Positions 8,217-17,210 of a stretch of 64,000 nt of DNA are shown here, piece after piece; the stretch's first letter is position 1; every line of letters begins with the position of its first letter. The DNA lies in contig NZ_JAGIOP010000001.1 of assembly GCF_017876775.1 (NCBI RefSeq), forward strand, positions 930,001-994,000, given 5' to 3'. Source of the stretch: Mycolicibacterium lutetiense. Its GTDB lineage: Bacteria; Actinomycetota; Actinomycetes; Mycobacteriales; Mycobacteriaceae. The position numbers and the translations under genes were made by a program. The notes below the pieces were generated by a model. That model made no database searches. It was not told where the DNA came from and saw nothing but the letters and a program-made list of their open reading frames with translations.

Positions 8217-8861
8217 TTATGCCCCGGTCAGCCGTGGTCGATTGACGCTGAGCGACTGGGCGTGCTCGAGGATCCGCGCGCGAGCTCGCGGTTGGGCAAC
8301 GGCGAGCAGACAGATGTCGAAGGCATGCAACGCGCCGGTGCGAAGTTGGGCGTCGTCGAGATCACCGGCAGTCCACCGACGCTGCAGGTGAAACAGCACC
8401 ATCGCGGCATGTTCGGCCAGTAACGCCGGTTCGATATCGGCGCGCAGTACCCCCGCCTTGGTGGCGGCGCCGATCTCGGCGACGATCAGGTCCCACCCGG
8501 TCCAGCGGACATTCACCAGGTCAACCAGGCGATCGTCCATGACGACGGCACGCACAACAGCCTTGGGCACCTCGGCCACCGTCTTGTCGATCGAGACGGT
8601 GATCGCCTCCCAGATCCGTTCGATCGGATCGGTAGCGGTCAGGTGGCCGACTGCGACATCGATGGAGTCCAGCGAGCTTTGGACCAGCGCGGTGAGCAGG
8701 CCGTCCTTGTCGCCGAAGTGGTTGTAGAGCGTGCGGACACTGACCCCGGCCTCGCTGGCGAGGCGCCGCATGGAAAGTTGCTCCACGCCGTGAACCTCGA
8801 TGAAGGCCCGCGCAGCGTCGAGGACATGTCGACTTGTGCGCTCCTGGACCCGCGATGCCAT
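8217..8861 (-). CDS. TetR-family transcriptional regulator
   Basis: This 214-residue protein has an N-terminal TetR HTH (VEQLSMRRLASEAGVSVRTL, residues 26-45, then YNHFGDKDGL) and an all-helical C-terminal domain. It ends 31 nt after the convergent SDR gene. A short palindrome, CAAC-ACC-GTTG, lies 73 bp upstream of its start (8934-8944) and could be its own site. Its likely target is the SDR/P450 divergent pair, judged only from proximity. The IS3-family element sits 207 bp upstream. Confidence 0.88.
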   Translation of the reverse strand: MASRVQERTSRHVLDAARAFIEVHGVEQLSMRRLASEAGVSVRTLYNHFGDKDGLLTALVQSSLDSIDVAVGHLTATDPIERIWEAITVSIDKTVAEVPKAVVRAVVMDDRLVDLVNVRWTGWDLIVAEIGAATKAGVLRADIEPALLAEHAAMVLFHLQRRWTAGDLDDAQLRTGALHAFDICLLAVAQPRARARILEHAQSLSVNRPRLTGA

Positions 8862-9067
8862 AAGTGAAAACCCTAGTCAATGCCACGGTGGCGCTGGTCT
8901 GGCCACTCTGTTTGCCACGATGGAGCAAAAGTACAACACCGTTGCAAAAAGTGGCCGATCGTGACTAACATCTCCCCAGCGAACCACCCGAAACGCGAGG
9001 CGCATCGCTTCGCGAAGGCCCACCCGCCTGCGTCAGGACCAAGGGGAAGATGAGGGGGACCCATTCG
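8862..9067. promoter_or_regulatory. Upstream region of the second TetR gene
   Basis: These 206 bp lie between the TetR start and the IS end. The only structure I see is CAAC-ACC-GTTG (8934-8944) with an outer T-A pair, a possible operator. No gene is supported. The original upstream neighbour may have been displaced when the IS3-family element entered. Confidence 0.35.
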
Positions 9068-9079
9068 GTGGTCCAGTCG

Positions 9080-9958
9080 CTATGCGGCTTGGGGTTGGTG
9101 GGTCGTGGTCCACTGTAGGACGAACTCGGCTGGGGTGAGTCCGCGGTGGGCCGAATGCGGTCGGTTGGCGTTGTAGTCGATCCTCCAGTCTTCGATGATG
9201 ACCCGGGCTTCGCGTAGGGAGTCGAAGCGCCAGGAGTTGAGCAGCTCGTCGCGCAGTCGACCGTTGAACGACTCGATCCAAGCGTTCTGCCAAGGCGATC
9301 CGGGATCGATGAACAGCGAGCCGGTGCCGTTGAACCGGCTCCAGTCGTTGACGGCGTGAGCGACGAACTCGGGCCCGTTGTCGAACCGCACGTAGGTCGG
9401 CGCCCCATGTATCAGGGCCAGGCGGTCGAGGACGTCCACGACGCCGTCAGCGTTGATGGAACGGTCGACCTCGATCGCCAGGGCCTCGCGGGTGAACTCG
9501 TCAATGATGTTGAGCATCTTCAATGTTCGGCCGTCGGCAGTAGTGTCGAACTGGAAGTCCATCGCCCAGATCACATTCGGCCGGATCGGGCACATCGCCC
9601 CGACCGCGGTCCCGATACCGGTCAGGCGTTTCTTCCTGCGCCGCTGAGGAACTCGTAGCCCCTCCTCACGCCACAGCCGCCGGACGCGCTTGTTGTTAAC
9701 CTGCCAGCCCGCTTTTCGCGCTGCAATCGCCGCTCGTCGCCAGCCCCAGCGGGGCCGGTCGGTGGAGAATGTACGCAGCCAGGCCCGTAGCTCGGCCTCC
9801 TCGTCGGTGATCGGTGCTGGTTGCAGACGCATCGTGGACCGATGCAGGCCCACCACCGCACACGCCCGGCGCTCAGAGACCCCGAACCGCTGACGCAGCA
9901 CCGCAACGGCACTGCGCTTGCGGTTCGGGGTCAGAAGTTTCCCGCCGAAATCTCCTTG
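9080..9958 (-). CDS. IS3-family transposase OrfB (DDE catalytic domain)
   Basis: This is the rve-type integrase domain of an IS3 transposase. The three catalytic acids are visible: Asp in WAMDFQF, Asp in RFDNGPEF and Glu in AWIESFNGRLRDE. It ends HSAHRGLTPAEFVLQW, typical of the family. The frame lacks a good start of its own and overlaps the end of orfA; coordinates mark where the frame becomes family-like (from GDFGGKLLTP). It is expressed as an OrfAB fusion through a -1 slip at 9937-9943. The frame is intact, so the transposase is probably still functional. Confidence 0.9.
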   Translation of the reverse strand, partial: QGDFGGKLLTPNRKRSAVAVLRQRFGVSERRACAVVGLHRSTMRLQPAPITDEEAELRAWLRTFSTDRPRWGWRRAAIAARKAGWQVNNKRVRRLWREEGLRVPQRRRKKRLTGIGTAVGAMCPIRPNVIWAMDFQFDTTADGRTLKMLNIIDEFTREALAIEVDRSINADGVVDVLDRLALIHGAPTYVRFDNGPEFVAHAVNDWSRFNGTGSLFIDPGSPWQNAWIESFNGRLRDELLNSWRFDSLREARVIIEDWRIDYNANRPHSAHRGLTPAEFVLQWTTTHQPQAA

Positions 9959-10218
9959 AGCATGTCGATGTCGAGAGCCTGGTTGGCGACCAGCTTCTTG
10001 AGCCGAGCGTTCTCGGCCTCCAGCTCTTTGAGGCGTTTGGCATCGTTGGCCTTCATACCGCCGTACTGGGCAACCCAGCGATGCCACGTCGACTCAGTGA
10101 CCTCCAGATGCCGGCACACCTCGGCCAGTTCCTGGCCGGTCCCGAGCAGCTTGTTGCCCTCGGCAAGCTTGCGGATGATCTGATCCGGCGTATGCCGCCG
10201 GCGCTTGTTCGATGCCAT
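9931..10218 (-). CDS. IS3-family OrfA (DNA-binding subunit)
   Basis: This 95-residue protein begins MASNKRRRHTPDQIIRKLAE and carries an HTH (LAEVCRHLEVTESTWHRW) followed by a leucine-zipper segment (AKRLKELEAENARLKKLVAN). This is the OrfA arrangement of the IS407-like group. It recognises the terminal repeats and multimerises with OrfAB. It ends EISAGNF just after the slippery heptamer that gives the OrfAB fusion. Confidence 0.9.
   Translation of the reverse strand: MASNKRRRHTPDQIIRKLAEGNKLLGTGQELAEVCRHLEVTESTWHRWVAQYGGMKANDAKRLKELEAENARLKKLVANQALDIDMLKEISAGNF
9937..9943 (-). other. Programmed -1 frameshift heptamer
   Basis: Read on the minus strand the bases are G GGA AAC, in the orfA frame exactly as X XXY YYZ. 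Slipping back one base gives GGG AAA and continues into orfB (KLLTPNRKRS). The orfA stop TGA follows one codon later. Confidence 0.75.
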
Positions 10219-10303
10219 GTCGTCGTCGATTCTTCCTGCCCAAACACTTGGGCAACAGAGTCCCACAACGACTGGACCACTACGAAGGGCTCACCTCAAA
10301 GAC

Positions 10304-11722
10304 ATGCCGCAAGATCAGCCCGGTTCCGTCGGCAATGCCGGCGATGTCTCCGGTGCCCAGCGCTACGTCACGGTGTCGATCGACAGCCACGTCGGTCCGT
10401 CGGTCAAGGACCAGCTGCGCCCGTATTGCGATGCGAAGCACCTTGACGACTTCGACCGCTTCGTCACGGATATGGAAAGCCAGGGGCTGTTGTCGTGGCG
10501 GTCCTCGGAGGCCAAATCCGGTGGGAAACAAAGTTGGTCGCTGGGCAAGTCGCAAGCGGAACGAGGCAAAGTCCAAGCCGAAAAGCTTGGACAGGCCGAG
10601 GCGGAGAAGTTCGGGAAGCAGGCCGGGATCCGCAATGCCGACCAGGTCGGCGCCCGGTTCCTGCAACGCAGCTACGAACACAGCCTGGCCCCCGGGCTGC
10701 AGGACCACGACGCGCGGATCGCCGACATGGATGCGCAGGGCGTCGCCGCGGACGTGATCTTTCACGGCGGACTGAACGGGCAATCGATCCCGTTCTCGAC
10801 TACCGGTCTGATCAGCTGGGGGGACACCGCATACGACTATCTCGAAAAGGTCGGGGTCCGCATCTACAACCGGTGGTTGGCGGACTTCGTCTCGCTGGCC
10901 CCGGAACGCCATGCCGGGATCGCACACATCCCGATCTCCGACTTGAGTGCCTGCGCCAAGGAAGTCGAGTGGGCGGCCGAGGCCGGCCTGAAAGGCATCA
11001 ACCTGCCGGCGCCACGCGGGGACTTCCCAATGCTCAATGATCCCGCATGGGAACCCCTTTGGGCCGCCTGCAATGAGACCGGAATGTCGGTCAACACCCA
11101 CGGCGGCGGCGGCGAGCACTACCCGTATGAGGGGCAGGGCGCGCAGATGATGTACATGATGGAGACGCCGTTCCGGACCCGGAGGGGCCTGTGGGTGATG
11201 ATCTTCAGCGGCGTATTCGAGCGCTACCCGAATCTCAAGCTGGTGCTCACCGAGCAGTGGGTGGACTGGGCCCCGGCCGCGATGGCGGACATGGACGGGC
11301 TTTACCACGGTCCGACCGGCGCGGCGATCCGCGCGAAGCTGCCCAAGCCTCCGTCGGAGTACTTCCGCCGGAACTGTTACATCGGGGCGAGTTTCATGTC
11401 CAACGGCGAGGCCAAGCTGGCCGTCGAACATGACCTCGTCGACAATGTCATGTGGGGCGACGACTATCCGCATGCCGAGGGAACCTTCCCCGACACCCGC
11501 GAGGCGATGCGCTTCACCTTCTCCGACATCGATCCGTTGCACACGCGGCAGTTCCTGGGCAATACCGCCATCGACCTGTACGGCCTCGACCGCGACAAGT
11601 TGACGAGGATCGCCGATCGGATCGGCCCGACGGTCGACGAGATTTCTACGCCCTATTCGCTGCCCGAAGACGCCGTGGTGGGTCTCTACGCGTTCCGGAC
11701 CGGGCCGGGCATCTTCGTCTGA
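10304..11722 (+). CDS. Amidohydrolase-2 family protein (metal-dependent hydrolase/decarboxylase)
   Basis: This 472-residue TIM-barrel protein has the family landmarks VSIDSHVG near the N-terminus, NTHGGG in the middle and VMWGDDYPHAEGTFPDTRE at the C-terminal metal site. The family includes ACMSD-type decarboxylases and ring or lactone hydrolases. Residues about 55-110 are rich in Lys, Gln and Glu (KSQAERGKVQAEKLGQAEA) and look like an inserted helix. ATG 10304 is the first plausible start after the IS end; the IS lies only 23 bp upstream, so the native promoter and perhaps part of the leader have been lost. It begins a plus-strand run of pathway genes. Confidence 0.85.
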   Translation: MPQDQPGSVGNAGDVSGAQRYVTVSIDSHVGPSVKDQLRPYCDAKHLDDFDRFVTDMESQGLLSWRSSEAKSGGKQSWSLGKSQAERGKVQAEKLGQAEAEKFGKQAGIRNADQVGARFLQRSYEHSLAPGLQDHDARIADMDAQGVAADVIFHGGLNGQSIPFSTTGLISWGDTAYDYLEKVGVRIYNRWLADFVSLAPERHAGIAHIPISDLSACAKEVEWAAEAGLKGINLPAPRGDFPMLNDPAWEPLWAACNETGMSVNTHGGGGEHYPYEGQGAQMMYMMETPFRTRRGLWVMIFSGVFERYPNLKLVLTEQWVDWAPAAMADMDGLYHGPTGAAIRAKLPKPPSEYFRRNCYIGASFMSNGEAKLAVEHDLVDNVMWGDDYPHAEGTFPDTREAMRFTFSDIDPLHTRQFLGNTAIDLYGLDRDKLTRIADRIGPTVDEISTPYSLPEDAVVGLYAFRTGPGIFV

Positions 11723-11785
11723 TCGACGCCGGTTGCAGTCCCAACGTCCCTAATTCCCTTGTCTACGAGGAGATTATTACCCACC

Positions 11786-12640
11786 ATGGATGCCGTCACC
11801 GGTCTCAGATCACCGTGCCGCTTGGTCACCTCCGAGGAGGTCGAACACCTCCGCGAACACGGCTGGGTGCAGTTGAAGCGCTTCGTGGACCCCGACGTCC
11901 TGAGCAGCATGCTCGAGCTCGCCCGCACGAAGATGGGCGACGACGCGGACAGCAATCCGTTGAAGGCGGGCATGGCCGCCGCCACCGACGGTGAGGCCAA
12001 GGGGGCGCTGGCGTACTTCAACGCCGAGCGCAGCGGTGGTCTGGCCAGCCCGGTGTTGCGGCCCTTGATCGACGAGATCGGCAAGAGCGCGACGAAGCTG
12101 TTGAATCGCCGCGCCAACGACGGTTCACCCGTCGGTGCCAGGTACTACAACGACTTCTTCGTGCCGAAATTGCCGTCCACCAAGTCATCCCGACACGGAG
12201 GCAACGGTGCCACCGCGTTCCACCAGGACTACATCACCTTCGCGGTCGACCGGACCGGGGGCATGACCTTCTGGATTCCGTTGGAGCCCTACGGGCCCGA
12301 GGCCGGGACCATGTCGTTCGTCAACGGGTCACACCGCCTCGGGGTACTCGGTGACTACACCACCTATGGCGGCGGCGACGCACTAGGGGCCTTTCCAGAA
12401 CTGCGCGAACTGGAGATGAGCGAACAGGTGACCTACGAGCTGGGCGACATCACTGTGCACACCCACCTCACGGTCCACGGTGCCGGTGCGAACATGATGG
12501 ACCGTCCCCGGTGGGGTTACCTGCTGGTCGTCCAGCCCGAAGATGTTTGCTGGAACGGATCTCCGTGCCCGAATTTCGACCACGCGGATATGGCGCCATG
12601 GGCGGCGCTGAACGACGAGCGCTTCCCGCTGATCGGCTGA
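11786..12640 (+). CDS. PhyH-family Fe(II)/2-oxoglutarate dioxygenase
   Basis: This 284-residue protein has a phytanoyl-CoA hydroxylase-type jelly-roll. The HxD iron ligands are in TAFHQDY and the distal His is in HTHLTVHG. An Arg in RPRWGY is placed to bind 2-oxoglutarate. The LEPYGPEAGTMSFVNGSH stretch is also typical. Such enzymes hydroxylate branched acyl-CoAs or other small molecules in the cytosol. ATG 11786 follows a GAGGAG about 13 nt upstream; TTG 11759 is a weaker option. It is 63 nt after the amidohydrolase and 11 nt before the VOC gene. Confidence 0.87.
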   Translation: MDAVTGLRSPCRLVTSEEVEHLREHGWVQLKRFVDPDVLSSMLELARTKMGDDADSNPLKAGMAAATDGEAKGALAYFNAERSGGLASPVLRPLIDEIGKSATKLLNRRANDGSPVGARYYNDFFVPKLPSTKSSRHGGNGATAFHQDYITFAVDRTGGMTFWIPLEPYGPEAGTMSFVNGSHRLGVLGDYTTYGGGDALGAFPELRELEMSEQVTYELGDITVHTHLTVHGAGANMMDRPRWGYLLVVQPEDVCWNGSPCPNFDHADMAPWAALNDERFPLIG

Positions 12641-12651
12641 AGGGCACCCCA

Positions 12652-13203
12652 ATGACGACGCCGCCGACGACGCCGACCGTTCCGCTTTTTCCCAACAGAA
12701 ACTTCATGCAGGTGTGCTGGGTGGTGTCCGATCTTCGGGTCGCCATCGAATCCTGGTCCCGCAGTACGGGAGTGGGGCCGTTCTTCTGGTTCGATGGCGT
12801 GGACTGCGTTGATGGGCGCCACCGTGGCCGACCCGCCCAGTTTCCGGCGGTCACGGCCGCGATCGCCTACGCCGGGGACCTGCAGATCGAGCTGGTCAGC
12901 CAGGACAACGACCAGCCGGGGGTGTTCCGCGACGTTTTCGGGAAGGGACAGTCGGGACTGCACCACATGGCGTTGATCTGTACCGACTACGAGTCCGAGC
13001 GCGACGCCTACATTGACGGGGGAGCGGAACTGGCGTTCGAGGGGCGGATCGGCAACAGCCGCACCTGCTGGGTCGACACCACACCCACACTCGGCTTCAT
13101 GGTCGAGCTGCTTGAGCCGAGCCCGGTGCGGGAGAAGGGGTTCGCAGCGATGCGGGCTGCCGCGCAATCGTGGGACGGCGCCGATCCCATCGCCAGATTC
13201 TGA
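12652..13203 (+). CDS. VOC (glyoxalase/dioxygenase-fold) protein
   Basis: This 183-residue protein resembles the methylmalonyl-CoA epimerase/Glyoxalase_4 type of VOC proteins. It begins FMQVCWVVSDLRVAIESW, continues through LQIELVSQDNDQPGVF and GLHHMALICTDYESE, and ends LGFMVELLEPSP. The His of the HHM segment and the Glu of VELLEP sit where metal ligands are expected. Its exact reaction (epimerase, isomerase, hydrolase or dioxygenase) cannot be told. It is placed between the PhyH gene and the CoA ligase (5 nt to the ligase start), so it acts in the same pathway. Confidence 0.82.
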   Translation: MTTPPTTPTVPLFPNRNFMQVCWVVSDLRVAIESWSRSTGVGPFFWFDGVDCVDGRHRGRPAQFPAVTAAIAYAGDLQIELVSQDNDQPGVFRDVFGKGQSGLHHMALICTDYESERDAYIDGGAELAFEGRIGNSRTCWVDTTPTLGFMVELLEPSPVREKGFAAMRAAAQSWDGADPIARF

Positions 13204-13208
13204 CGCTG

Positions 13209-14840
13209 ATGGACGACACGGGCGACACGGCGCCGCCTTCCACATTCCCCCGGCTGTTCGCCGAGGTCGTCGCCGACCGCGCCGACCACGATGCGCTCAT
13301 CTTCGCCGGGGAAACGCTCACCTACCGGCAGCTGGATCAGCGGACGGGCCGAATGGCGCGAGCGCTCTTGGCGATCGGGGCCGGAAAAGGCACCCGGATC
13401 GCGATCCTGGCCCCCGACAGCGCCCTGTTTCTCACCACGTTCTACGCGGCACTGCGCATCGGTGCACTCGTCACCCCGGTCAGCACGCTGACCACCCCCA
13501 GCGAACTCGCCCACATAGCCCGTACCAGTGACGCCCAGATTCTGATCGGGGCGCGTGGGTTCCTGACCCGCGACTTCGGCCAGAACCTCGAAGCGGCCCT
13601 GCCGGGTCTGAATGGCTGCACGGCAGAGGCACTTCGCCTTCCCACGGCACCGTATCTACGCTCGGTGTGGCTCGACGACGTCGCGGGACTGCCCTGGGCG
13701 CGGTCAGTCGAGGACCTACAGACGCGGGCCGACACCCCCGACGCCCCGGATGCCGCGCTGCTTGCCGCGGTGGAAGCCGAGGTCGCCCCTGGCGACGATG
13801 CCTTCGTTGTGTACACCTCGGGTAGCACGGCCGCACCGAAGGCGGTGGTGCACGGCCAGTGGTCGGTCGCCCGTCAGCCTCGGGTCCTGGCCGCCTACTT
13901 CGACGTGCAAACCAGTGACCGCACCCTGTCGCTGTTGCCGGCCTTCTGGATGGGCGGCATCTCGGCGGCCCTGCAGGTGCTCAGCACCGGAAGCACTTTG
14001 GTGTATTCCACCAGTCCGGACATCGAGGTTGTGCTCGACATCATCGAACGCCACAACGTCACCAACGTCGTCATCTGGCACATGCTGGCGAAGCTCCGGG
14101 CGGCGGCAACGCTGCGCGGTGTCGACCTCGACGCCATCAAGGTCACCACCGGGGCGACCCGTGACGCGGATGGCCAACCCATCCCGAGGCACCTGCAGAC
14201 CCGGATGCTCGGGATGTCGGAGAGCTTCGCGCCGCACAGCGCAGAATCGGTGACCACCCGGCTGCCCGAGTCGAAGTCCGGCGCCGCCGGCCGTGCCGTG
14301 AACGGAATCGAGCGTCGGGTGGTCGATCCGCAGACCGGTGTCGAGGTGCCTGCCGGCGCGGTCGGTGAGTTGCACCTGCGAGGGGGTGCGCTGATGACTG
14401 GCTTCTACAAGGTGCCCCGGGAGTCGGTCTTCACCCCCGACGGCTTCTTTCCGACCAACGACCTGGTCCGGATCGACGCCGACGGCTACGCATTCTTCGT
14501 CGGCCGTACCAGCGACATGATCAAGACCAACTCGGCCAACGTGTCTCGTCTTGAGGTCGAGGCTGCCCTGAACGCACTACCCGGGGTGGAGCTGGCGGTG
14601 GTCGCCGGACTACCGGACCCAGAACTCGGCGAACTCGTCGCCGCCGCAGTCGTTCCGGTGGCGGGTAGCCATCCGAACGAGGCGGATCTACGGACTGCCC
14701 TGCGCGAAACCCTGTCCAGCTTCAAGGTTCCGCGTCGCATCGTATTCATCACCCACGACGACATACCCAGGACACCGACCGGGAAGGTGCGGCTCTTCGA
14801 GCTGACCGAATTGGTGACGGCGCACCTGGCGACGTGTTGA
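13209..14840 (+). CDS. Acyl-CoA ligase (AMP-forming)
   Basis: This 543-residue ANL-superfamily enzyme has the phosphate-binding A3 loop VYTSGSTAAPKAVVHG near residue 205, the A5-like region MLGMSESFAPHSAES, the hinge segment DLVRIDADGYAFFVGR and the catalytic Lys in PRTPTGKVRLFEL near the C-terminus. It adenylates a carboxylic acid and transfers it to CoA. The start ATG 13209 is 5 nt after the VOC stop. The next gene, a crotonase, starts 26 nt downstream. The A5 motif differs from standard fatty acyl ligases (usually YGxTE), which suggests an unusual acid substrate. Confidence 0.9.
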   Translation: MDDTGDTAPPSTFPRLFAEVVADRADHDALIFAGETLTYRQLDQRTGRMARALLAIGAGKGTRIAILAPDSALFLTTFYAALRIGALVTPVSTLTTPSELAHIARTSDAQILIGARGFLTRDFGQNLEAALPGLNGCTAEALRLPTAPYLRSVWLDDVAGLPWARSVEDLQTRADTPDAPDAALLAAVEAEVAPGDDAFVVYTSGSTAAPKAVVHGQWSVARQPRVLAAYFDVQTSDRTLSLLPAFWMGGISAALQVLSTGSTLVYSTSPDIEVVLDIIERHNVTNVVIWHMLAKLRAAATLRGVDLDAIKVTTGATRDADGQPIPRHLQTRMLGMSESFAPHSAESVTTRLPESKSGAAGRAVNGIERRVVDPQTGVEVPAGAVGELHLRGGALMTGFYKVPRESVFTPDGFFPTNDLVRIDADGYAFFVGRTSDMIKTNSANVSRLEVEAALNALPGVELAVVAGLPDPELGELVAAAVVPVAGSHPNEADLRTALRETLSSFKVPRRIVFITHDDIPRTPTGKVRLFELTELVTAHLATC

Positions 14841-14866
14841 CGAGAACGGACAAGGAGACGCAGCAG

Positions 14867-15856
14867 ATGACAGAGCAGGCACAGCGCAGTGCAGAGCCCG
14901 GGGACAGGCCTTCGGCGGAAGAGATCGTGCTGTACGAGAAGGACCCCAAGACCAAGATCGCCACGATCACCCTCGATCGCGCCGACGATCTCAATGCGAT
15001 GACCATCGACGCCCAGCACCGATACGCCGATCTGGTCCACTACGCCGGCATCGACGATGACGTAAAGGTTCTGGTGATCCGGGCCAACGGACCCAACTTG
15101 GGCAGCGGTGCCGACCTGAGCGAGCTGATGGACACCATGGCCGGTCGCGGTGAGGGCAGCATGAACCACGCTGTTCGGGTTCCCGATGATGTGGACGTGA
15201 CCTACCCGCCGGTGGGAACCTACCGCCGTCGTGCGTCGACCGTGCAGTACTACACCGATCCGGCCGCCGGAATGCGCAGCCTGCAGGACTTCAAGAAGAT
15301 CAGCATCCTGGAGGTGCGTGGCTACTGCTACGGCTGGCATTTCTATCAAGCTGCCGACGCCGACATCGTGATCTCCGCTGAAGACGCTCTTTTCGGCCAC
15401 GCGGCCTGGCGATATGCGGGATTCGCTGCACGGCAATGGCAGTGGTGCAACACGATGGGCGCGCGCAAGTTCATGGAGATGGTGTTCACCGGCCGGCCGT
15501 TCACCGCCAACGAGATGTACAACTGCAACTTCATCAACGCCGTGGTGCCGTTCGATGAGCTCGAGGCGATGACCGAGAAGTACGCGCTGGCCTGTTCGCG
15601 TACCCGGCCCACCGACACCGTCTTCGCCCAGAAGACGTTCTTCGAGATCTATAAACAGCATCAGGGTGAATACATGGGCAGTATCGTCTCGGGCCTTCTC
15701 GAATCGACCCTCGATCAGTTGCGGCCTGATCCCGACGCGCGCGGTATGGAACTGGACGAGGGCACGCTGGGCAACCTGACCGCCACCGTCAGGGACAACG
15801 ATGGGCAGTTCCCCCCGGACTGGCGGCTGAGCCGGCGGGGCCGAGCCGCGCACTAG
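14867..15856 (+). CDS. Enoyl-CoA hydratase/isomerase (crotonase) family protein
   Basis: This 329-residue protein is longer than typical hydratases (about 260). The crotonase core begins KIATITLDRADDLNAMTID, with the first oxyanion-hole segment NLGSGADLSELM and the second near VRGYCYGWHFYQAADADI. The usual catalytic Glu region reads ALFGHAAWRYAG and lacks the canonical pattern, so simple hydratase activity is uncertain; an isomerase, hydrolase or C-C lyase role is possible. An insert with many Tyr and Arg (residues about 100-145) is unusual. ATG 14867 has AAGGAG 9 nt upstream; GTG 14834 is an alternative start that overlaps the ligase end. Confidence 0.85.
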   Translation: MTEQAQRSAEPGDRPSAEEIVLYEKDPKTKIATITLDRADDLNAMTIDAQHRYADLVHYAGIDDDVKVLVIRANGPNLGSGADLSELMDTMAGRGEGSMNHAVRVPDDVDVTYPPVGTYRRRASTVQYYTDPAAGMRSLQDFKKISILEVRGYCYGWHFYQAADADIVISAEDALFGHAAWRYAGFAARQWQWCNTMGARKFMEMVFTGRPFTANEMYNCNFINAVVPFDELEAMTEKYALACSRTRPTDTVFAQKTFFEIYKQHQGEYMGSIVSGLLESTLDQLRPDPDARGMELDEGTLGNLTATVRDNDGQFPPDWRLSRRGRAAH

Positions 15857-15867
15857 GAGAGCCAAAT

Positions 15868-17187
15868 ATGTTGGTAATCAACAATGCCCAGGTCTTCGAT
15901 GGTCGCAGGCTGCTTCCCGGCAGGCATGATGTCACGCTGGACGGGAACACGATCACCGTGATCGACGACGCATCCGCGGTGGCTTCAGTAGCTTCAGGGG
16001 CGAGGGCGGTCGAGGTCGTCGACGCCGCAGGCATGACGTTGATGCCTGGTCTGATCAGCAGTCATCTGCACTCGGACTTCTACAAGTTCAACATCGCCGA
16101 CAGTGACCGACTCGGCAAGGAACGGCCACCCGGGGTTCTGATGGCGATCGGCGTACGTACCTGTCGGGTGCTGCTGGAGAGTGGGTTCACCGGGTTCTCC
16201 GGCGCATCGTGTTCGAACGATATCGACGCGCAACTCAAGATGGCCATCGACGAGGGCATCATCCCGGGGCCACGGATTCGGGCCTGCGGACACCACATCG
16301 GTACCACCGGCGACATGAACAACGGCGGCCGGTGGTGGAAGGCATATCAGACGCCGGGAACCGACGTGTGTGCCGACGGTCCAGATGCCCTGCGCACGTT
16401 GGTCCGTCAGGAGATCAACCACGGTGCCGAGACCATCAAGATCTTCGCCAGCGCCGGACATGGCCAGCCGAACCGAACGGTACGCAACATGTCCCGTTCG
16501 GAGATCTCCTCGATCATCAGCACTGCACATGAGCGAGGGGCCAAAGTCCGGGCCCACGTGGCCGACAAGGCGATGATCATGGAGTGCCTCGAGCTCGGTC
16601 TCGATGTCGTCGACCACGGCGATGAGGTCGACGACGAGGTCATTGCCGCGATGGTCGAGACCGGGGCCTTCTGGGTGCCGAGCCTGATTTTCCTGCGGAG
16701 TGTGCTTGAGCTCGGGTACGGCGAGAGTATGGGTGTGCGGCGGGAGCAGTACGACCACGTCCGCGCCATGCTTCCGGCAGCGCAGGCCGCCGGGGTCCGG
16801 ATTCTGATCGGCGACGATTACAGCGGCGTATTTCGTGATCTGTTGGACGACGATCCGCTGGACCATCAGGTCGGCAACTATGGCCGAGAATTCGCCTATT
16901 ACAGCCAGATTGATGGTCTCGCACCCGAAGATGTACTGAGCTGGGGAACGCTCAATGCCGGTCAGCTGCTTGTTGACCCACCCGCGCGGGTCGGACTGAT
17001 CGAACCCGGCGCCCTGGCGGATCTCATCATCGTCGACGGCAACCCCGTGGACGATCCCTCATTGCTTGCCCGTCCCAACGAGTCGCTGCGCGCCGTCATC
17101 CGGGACGGAGTGCTGGTGATCGACCGCCTGGGTGACAGCGCAGCCGATCCTCCGGGTGCGGAGCTCGACAGTCTGCTGGCCCGGTAG
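15868..17187 (+). CDS. Amidohydrolase-1 family protein (imidazolonepropionase/prolidase-like)
   Basis: This 439-residue protein has the N-terminal beta-sandwich start MLVINNAQVFDGRRLLPG, the HxH metal motif in ISSHLHSDF, a Lys in ETIKIFASAG that can be the carboxylated bridging residue, His ligands in RAHVADK and VDHGDEV, and a catalytic-Asp region in ILIGDDYSG. It ends EPGALADLIIVDGNPVDD, the usual closing sandwich. The family hydrolyses cyclic amides, lactams and related bonds in the cytosol with divalent metal. It starts 11 nt after the crotonase gene, with AGGAGAG upstream, and is followed 23 nt later by an SDR. Confidence 0.87.
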   Translation: MLVINNAQVFDGRRLLPGRHDVTLDGNTITVIDDASAVASVASGARAVEVVDAAGMTLMPGLISSHLHSDFYKFNIADSDRLGKERPPGVLMAIGVRTCRVLLESGFTGFSGASCSNDIDAQLKMAIDEGIIPGPRIRACGHHIGTTGDMNNGGRWWKAYQTPGTDVCADGPDALRTLVRQEINHGAETIKIFASAGHGQPNRTVRNMSRSEISSIISTAHERGAKVRAHVADKAMIMECLELGLDVVDHGDEVDDEVIAAMVETGAFWVPSLIFLRSVLELGYGESMGVRREQYDHVRAMLPAAQAAGVRILIGDDYSGVFRDLLDDDPLDHQVGNYGREFAYYSQIDGLAPEDVLSWGTLNAGQLLVDPPARVGLIEPGALADLIIVDGNPVDDPSLLARPNESLRAVIRDGVLVIDRLGDSAADPPGAELDSLLAR

Positions 17188-17210
17188 TTCGCACCCAGAT
17201 TCGAGGAGCA

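Larger units (their letters stand above)
9068..10280 (-). mobile_element. IS3-family insertion sequence (IS407-like), about 1.2 kb
   Basis: The element carries overlapping orfA and orfB on the minus strand. Its ends share a perfect 12-bp inverted repeat, GTGGTCCAGTCG at 9068-9079 and its complement at 10269-10280, with partial matching for 8 bp further in. The flanking bases are TTCG on the left and TACG on the right. They differ at one position, so a target duplication is not clear; either it has mutated or the ends came together by recombination. The right end lies 23 bp before the start codon of the amidohydrolase at 10304, so the element has replaced that gene's upstream region. Confidence 0.85.

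Noticed and set aside
8873..9064. A 63-codon minus-strand frame between the TetR gene and the IS element
   Set aside because: There is no ribosome-binding site or family pattern; it overlaps the TetR upstream region.
9064..10284. A target-site duplication for the IS3 element
   Set aside because: The flanks TTCG and TACG differ at one base, and shifting the ends gives no better match.
14486..15865. A 459-codon minus-strand frame opposite the ligase end and crotonase
   Set aside because: The composition is typical of a GC-rich shadow frame and it spans two well-supported genes.
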